From an uncultured Methanobrevibacter sp. (lineage in GTDB: Archaea > Methanobacteriota > Methanobacteria > Methanobacteriales > Methanobacteriaceae), in assembly GCF_937906425.1 (NCBI RefSeq), contig NZ_CALCYR010000085.1, positions 1 to 8,403 on the forward strand: a stretch of DNA of 8,403 bases. Direction: 5' to 3'. Shown piece after piece: positions 1-6,600 of the stretch. The translations under genes and the position numbers were made by a program. Numbering within the stretch: position 1 is the first letter of the stretch; each line of letters opens with the position of its first letter. The notes beneath the pieces are model-generated. The model did no database searches. It had not been told where the DNA came from and saw only the letters and a list, made by a program, of their open reading frames with translations.

Positions 1-661
1 TTGCCAAAGCATTGCCATTGGAGTCAACAAGCTTGAAATTGAAGTATTCACCATTCCTGCCGTCAAGAACAGTATTGATTGCATTGGTAGTCATATTATT
101 ACAGATAATCTCTGTAGCCAATTTATCAGGAATGTTTCCGCCAACAGGAACGTTTGCATCAGAATTGTCTACAAATCCGGTTACATCAAACTTGAATGGA
201 TTGACGCCACTTTCAAAGGTGTTTCCACTTACATTGATGTCTCTTGTAGGTGCAAGAACTCCCCTTTCACTTTCAAGCTCAAGAATAGTGACTGATTCAG
301 CAACAGTTCCTTCACTTGCAGTGACTGTATTGTTTACAATGCTTATCATAGGAACGTCAATTGATAAAGGACTTGTACCGTTAAGAGCCTTCGCCTTAAC
401 GAGAACATCTCCATTGTTTGCAACAAAATCAATTCCTTCAATAATTACCCTTTCAACTCCGGATTCAGAGACTGAAGGAATAATGAATAAAGGAGAACCG
501 TCACCCATTCCAATGATTGTGGTTTGCTTGCCCTTCAATGTAATGTTTTTGTTTATCTCGATGTTTGATGCATTTTCATAAACATAGTTACCAAGATTGA
601 TAATGTCCCCATCACTGGCATTGTCAATAAGTTCCTGAATAATCCTTGCATCCCTTATGTT
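1..661 (-). other. C-terminal helix-like domain E (cut by window edge)
   Basis: Residues about 2503-2722 and continuing. It begins RDARIIQELIDNASDGDIINLGNY in short form, followed by EINKNITLKG, the entry pattern of another solenoid helix. Strands such as VERVIIEGIDF, ISIVNNTV and DINVSGNTF follow, but without GGAIY turns. The visible end, GEYFNFKLVDSNGNALA, looks like the first strand of a further Ig-like or carboxypeptidase-regulatory-like domain. The domain differs from A-C in lacking glycine turns, so it may be a separate family or a degenerate helix. Confidence 0.7.
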
Positions 662-3600
662 TGTAAGATTGGTGTCAGTATCGTTTGTGTCAGTGCCATT
701 TGTGTCAGTGCCGTTTGTGTCGGTTCCATTGTCTGTACCATTGTCTGTACCGCTGTTTGCATTTACAAGAATGTTAACTGAAGTGTAGATAGGATAATAT
801 ATTCCATCTCCTGCAAAGCTTACGATAGCATTGTATTCACCGACAACCAAGTCACTTAAGTCAACGCTTGCCTTACCTTGGGAATCGGTTAAAACACGAT
901 AGTCAAAGCTGGCAATGCTTACATTAATAATCTCATTTGGAAGTCCTATGCCGTTTGCAATTAAGGTGATTTCCAATGCGCCTGAACCTTCAGTGACAAT
1001 TGTATCCTCAACATCCAATGCAAGAATGAGCTGATAGATTTCAATATTGCTTATCCTCTCTGAAGGCTCGAATTTATCGTTTCCTTCATAGCTAAGGTAT
1101 GCAGTGTATTGGCCAATTGCCAATTCATTTAAGTCCAATTTATAAATACCAAGGTTATTGGTCATTACAGTCTCTTCAAGAACTGTGAAATTGTCCTCAT
1201 TTGATAGAATTAAAATTTTAATCTCCTGAGATGAAATCCTATTTGTTCCATTCAATAAAACAATTTCAAGGCTTGCATTTGAAATGGATTGATTGATGTC
1301 TTCAGCCTCAATAGAGCTTTGGTACTTGTTGACAACTATATTAATCTCTTTTTCACAGGAAAGATAGTTCCCATCTCCTGCAAAGCTGATTTTTGCAGTG
1401 TAGTTGTTTGCACTTAGCTCACCAAGATTTACACTTGCAGCGCCGGTTGAAATGGTTTTGACAGTGTAATTATAGCTTCCATCATCGGATTGGATAACTA
1501 CAGTCAATTCCTTATCTGCAAGAGGATCTTCTCCGCTTAACAATTTAATGTTTAAGTCTCCAGAATCGATTGTGCATTCTGTATCCTCTGCAATGATTTC
1601 AGTGACCAATCTATTGATGGTCAATTTGACTTTCATGCTGTCAAGGTCATAGGATGTATCCTCAAGGGCAAATGTGAGTATGCAGGAGTCTCCAGCCTCA
1701 AGTTCAACGAGCTCATTTATGTTAAAGCTTGCATATGAACCCTTTACCAATTTCTTATCTGAAAGGGTATAGGTCTGATTGTCCACTTTATAGCTTACAA
1801 TAATGTATTGTCCGTCAAGGTCATTTGTAATTGTCCTGTATTTGTCCAATACGCTTAAATCGATGCTGTAGGAATCACCTAAGTCTGCAATTATATTGCT
1901 TTCATTTGCAGAAATGTAATAGTCTGAACCAAAATCGACATAGAATTTCAATGTCTGTTCTGTTGGCTCGAAGTAGATTGTCTCATTTCCTATTGCAAGA
2001 GGGGTGTAAATTGCAGTTGCAATTCCATCAATAACAGTTACAGTGCTTGAGATATCATCATCAAGATTGCCTAAAACAGCTGAAAGCTCTAAATCGAATT
2101 GAGCTATATTGTCCTCAAGCTTGTAGACCTTGTCGTTGTAGACATAATGGGTCAAGTCTGCAGTTACAGTGTAGGTAGGGCCTAAAATCACAGTGGTTTC
2201 ATTGATTGAAGGTTCAAGAATTACCCATTTATCTGTAGAGATTATGGCGGAAACTATATTTGTTCCAATCTTGTTTCCTATTGGCCCTTCATTACTTAAC
2301 CAGTAGTTGTATTCGGCATTGACCTTTTCATCAGGATAGGTTTCATTAAACCAGTTGAAGTAAATGTCATCACCATATCCTCCATCAACAATATTGTTTA
2401 TGAATACATTGTAGTTGAAGCTTGCATTTCTTGCAACGTAAATTGCTCCGCCCTTGCCTCTTCCAAAGTTATCCATAAAGAGGGAGCGAGTAATGGTTAC
2501 CTGACCTGATTCAACGCAGACAGCTCCTCCATAACTTGAAGTGTATGCGGTCGCACTGTTGTTTATGAATCTGCAGTTGTCTGCATACAATGTGGAACCT
2601 GAGGCACCATAAATTGCTCCGCCACGGAAACCGGCATGGTTATCCTGGAAGGTGGAGTTAAAAACATTCAGAGTGGAAGAGCTTAAATATATAGCTCCGC
2701 CATAGCTTCCTGCATTGTTTCTGTTGAAATTGGAATTGTTTACATAAACATAGGAGTTTACGGCACCAATAGCTCCGCCCCTACCGGATGTAGATGATTC
2801 TGTAAGATAGAGGTCACCGAAATTGGTGTTGTTAATGTTTAATATGCCGCTGTAGGTGTAGATGACTGCAGTGACAGTTTCCAATGCAGAGTCCCTGAAG
2901 GTACAGTTGTTAATGTTTACAATACCGAATTGATTATAGATAAAGAAACCTCCATATCCGTTTGCGTTTTCAAAGGTCAATCCTTCAAGATTAAGCCTTA
3001 CATTTTCCTGTTCTATTTCAAAGAGGTAACGTCCTGAAAGGTGCAATACAACCTCATCACTGCCATTTGCCTTAACAGTTAGGCTTTTTGTCAGGTATTC
3101 ATAGCTAACATCATATTTTCCTTCAATAGCTATGATTGTATCCCCCTCATTTGCAGCGTCAACAGCCTGTGCCAAGGTTTCATAACCGACATCATTTACA
3201 AAGAATCCTAATTTGATGGATCTGACTGTACCTGTCTTGACTTGGCTTTTATCGTTTCCATTTGAGTAGGAACCTGAAATCACATAGCTGTTTTCAGTGT
3301 TTGGAACTGTGTAAAGCACAGTTGCAATTCCCTTATCAACACTGGCATTTCCAATTATGGCGGCACCTGCAATAAATTCAAGTTTTCCACCGCTTATAAG
3401 GTTATCCATATCGTCACTTACTACTGCAGTCAAGTTTGTTTGGGTAGCCTTAGGAATTTCCACAGTCTTATTGTCAAGATATACGATTTTAACATTCAAG
3501 CTGGCATCATAAACATGGATTGCATTTTCTACAGGAGATGAGTCGGAATTATTGATTATATTGTTGCTTAAGTAATAATCTCCGCTTGCAAGATAAATTA

Positions 3601-6600
3601 CGCCATTTGCATCCCCATCATTATCAATGAAAACATTATCATGAATGTCTGCATCTGTAGCCAAGTATAATGCAGCTCCATTATCTGCACTTGATGACTT
3701 GACAACTATATTATATATCATCAAATCACCCCAATCAGCATAGATTGCTCCACCATTATCTGAATTTCCGTTGATTAAAGTCAAACTTGTGATTATTACA
3801 GGAATGTCTGCAGAATCTGCTGAATCTGATATCTTAAATATCCTTCCATTTTCACCGGCATCAATGATTACATTATCAATTGAACGTCCCTGAATGGTAA
3901 CAGCCTTGTCAATGCTTAAGTCACTTTCATTATATAATCCATCATCAATGAATATGATGTTTTTCACATCATTCACTTGGGTCAATGCAAAGCCAATGCT
4001 TGCATAAGGATTGTCATAGGTTCCTAATCCGCTTGTATCTGATCCGGTATTTGAAACAAAGATGACAGAGTCGCTTTGCATTACATCAAACTCAAGGAAT
4101 TGGTCACTAGGTTCGATATAGACATATACATGAACATTTTCAATAGGGGCAATGTATTTTGCAATTCCATGACCCTCAACAAGTTCAACGGTGGAGTCGA
4201 TTTCCCCTTTTGTAGCGTTTAGCTCAAATATATAATCAGGCATGAGTTCTTCAAGGTCCTTGACATTTTCACCGTCGGTGTAACGGCTTAAGTCAACATG
4301 GATATCGTTTGTGGAACCTGCAATAAGCATGTTCTCATCACTTGAAATGTCTAGAATAACCCAGTTTTCAACACTTGAATTTGCAAAGTTGTATACAGGC
4401 TTTTCATTTGATTCCCAATAGTTGTATTCCAAATCATTTTCTTCAAGATAATATCCGTCTCCAATATAATCCCAGTAGTTTCCGCTCACACCAGTATTGT
4501 TTATGAATAGACAGTAATTGATATGGTTTTCAAGAGCCTTTGACCAAATTGTAGTATTCAATCCCAGGTTATTTGCAAAGACTGAATGGCTAATGTTTAA
4601 GGTAGCACGTGAATGGATTACAGCAATTGCTGATGCTCTAGGACCTGTAATGTTAATAAATCTTGAGTTGTTCACTGTTAGGCTGTCACCGACATAAACT
4701 GCAGCATAATTATAGGTTACAGTTCCTATATAGAATGAACCTAAAATATTTGTGAAATTGGAATCGTAAATTTCAACAGGACTGCTTGAATAGATTACAG
4801 TACCGTTTCCTCTTCCTGAAATATTGTCAAATGTGGAATTTTTAACTGTTAATCTGGAATAGTCATAATAAACATATACAGCACCGCCAGTATTTACATT
4901 GGAAAGGTTTCTGAATTCACAAGAGTCAATGGTCAATTCTGAATAATCCCATAGGAAAATGGCAGCTCCCTGTGCACTGTAATTTGTTAATGCATTGTTT
5001 TCAAAAGTACAATTGATTAGAGTAATATTACCTCTGGCCTCAATAAGACCGCCATAACCTGTAGAGCTACCATTTGTAAAGGTTAAATTGATTAAATTAA
5101 CTTTTGAATTTTTTGTAATGTTAAAGATCTTGGAATTTGAACCTTTTAAGGTGATTTCTCCATTATTGAGAGCCTTGATTGTAAGGCTTTTATCCACAAC
5201 TACCTGATTAATTGTGTATGTGCCTGGAAGACCATAGATTACATCATTTGCCTTAGCAGCTGCAACAGCATCACTTAGGTATTCATAGGAGGAACCTCCT
5301 TCAATAAACCAGTGATGGGAAACTGTGTGAATGTATCCTTTTGTTAAGCTATAGTCATCACTTGCACCGTCATATACACCCCATACCATTAAATCGCTGC
5401 TTGTGATTTCACTTACTGTATAATCAATGAGGGCAATTCCATCGACTATTGGAGAACTGCCTATCATATCATCATTTACATAAAATATTATATTTCCGCC
5501 GCTGATTGTATTGTTTAAATCATCTGTAACGCTTGCATTCAAGCTAAGGGTCTGGTCAAGATAAGCGTTTACTGTATCGCCCTTCATGAAAACAAGTTTA
5601 GCATTCACTTTAGAATCCTGCAGATAAATCTTATCCCCATCATGAGCCTCATTTCCGCCCATATTGTTTTGGGTCATTTTTACAAGGGTCTCATTTAATG
5701 CAATTGCTCCACCATATGAATTGGCAGTATTTTCAGCAAAGATATTGTTTGAAAGATTGATTTGCTTATCTCCGCCATAAATATAGGCTGCCCCACCATT
5801 TTGAGCAATGTTTACATTAAGGAAATTGTTCTTTATCTCAATAAGCCCATTCTTGGAATTGTCAACATAGACAGCTCCACCATTTAAGCTGGCGTTATTG
5901 TATTCCAATCTGGATGAATCCAATACTAAATTAGCCTTTACTGCAAGGGCACCGCCATTATTAGCAGAGCCATTTGTGAAATTGGAGGAGGAAATAATAT
6001 TTTCGCCACTGCCTAGAAGCATGATGGCTCCACCATATTCATCTGCAGTGTTGTTGATGAATTCAGAATCTGAAATAATAAGATTGGCCTCTGAATATAT
6101 TGCTCCACCATTTTCTGCGGAGGAATTAATGATTTTCACATTGTTTAGGCTTAGATTGGTACCGTCAAGAACATAAATTGCTCCTCCATCGGATTCAGTC
6201 TTTCCATTTACAAGGCTAATGTCCCTTATGACAACATCAAGATCCTTTGAAATGCTGAAGATTGGCCCATTGCCTTGAGCATCAATGATTACATTGTTTT
6301 CACCATTGTCAATTGATAGAATGCTTACTGATTTGTCAATGAGAAGATTGGATTCATTGTATCTGCCTGGCTTGATGTAAATTATATTCCTTGAAGAGCT
6401 TACCTTGCTTAATGCAAATTCAATTGTTGCATATGGAGCATTTAAGCTGCCGTCATTATCATTGCTACCATTTTCTGCAACATAAATTGAGGATGATGCA
6501 TCAGCCAAGACAGGGAATGAAAATTCATCGCTTACATTATTGATTTTAAGGATTTCTGTACCTGCATCCTGACTGTTATAGTTAATGACTCCAGTTCCAT

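Noticed and set aside
12..581. Plus-strand open frame of 189 codons
   Set aside because: It lies wholly inside the minus-strand gene, where the minus frame gives sensible beta-strand and helix motifs (domain E). The plus product has no family resemblance and no clear ribosome binding site. It is an antisense shadow that stays open because of the biased codon use of the real gene.
1831..2034. Plus-strand open frame of 67 codons
   Set aside because: It is antisense to Ig-like domains of the giant gene. The translation is low in structure, with scattered Cys, Arg and Gln, and has no recognisable domain or start signal.
5898..6176. Plus-strand open frame of 92 codons
   Set aside because: It is antisense to the GG-rung section of helix A2. 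Its repeated APP-like patterns are the mirror image of GGAIY codons, not a real protein repeat.
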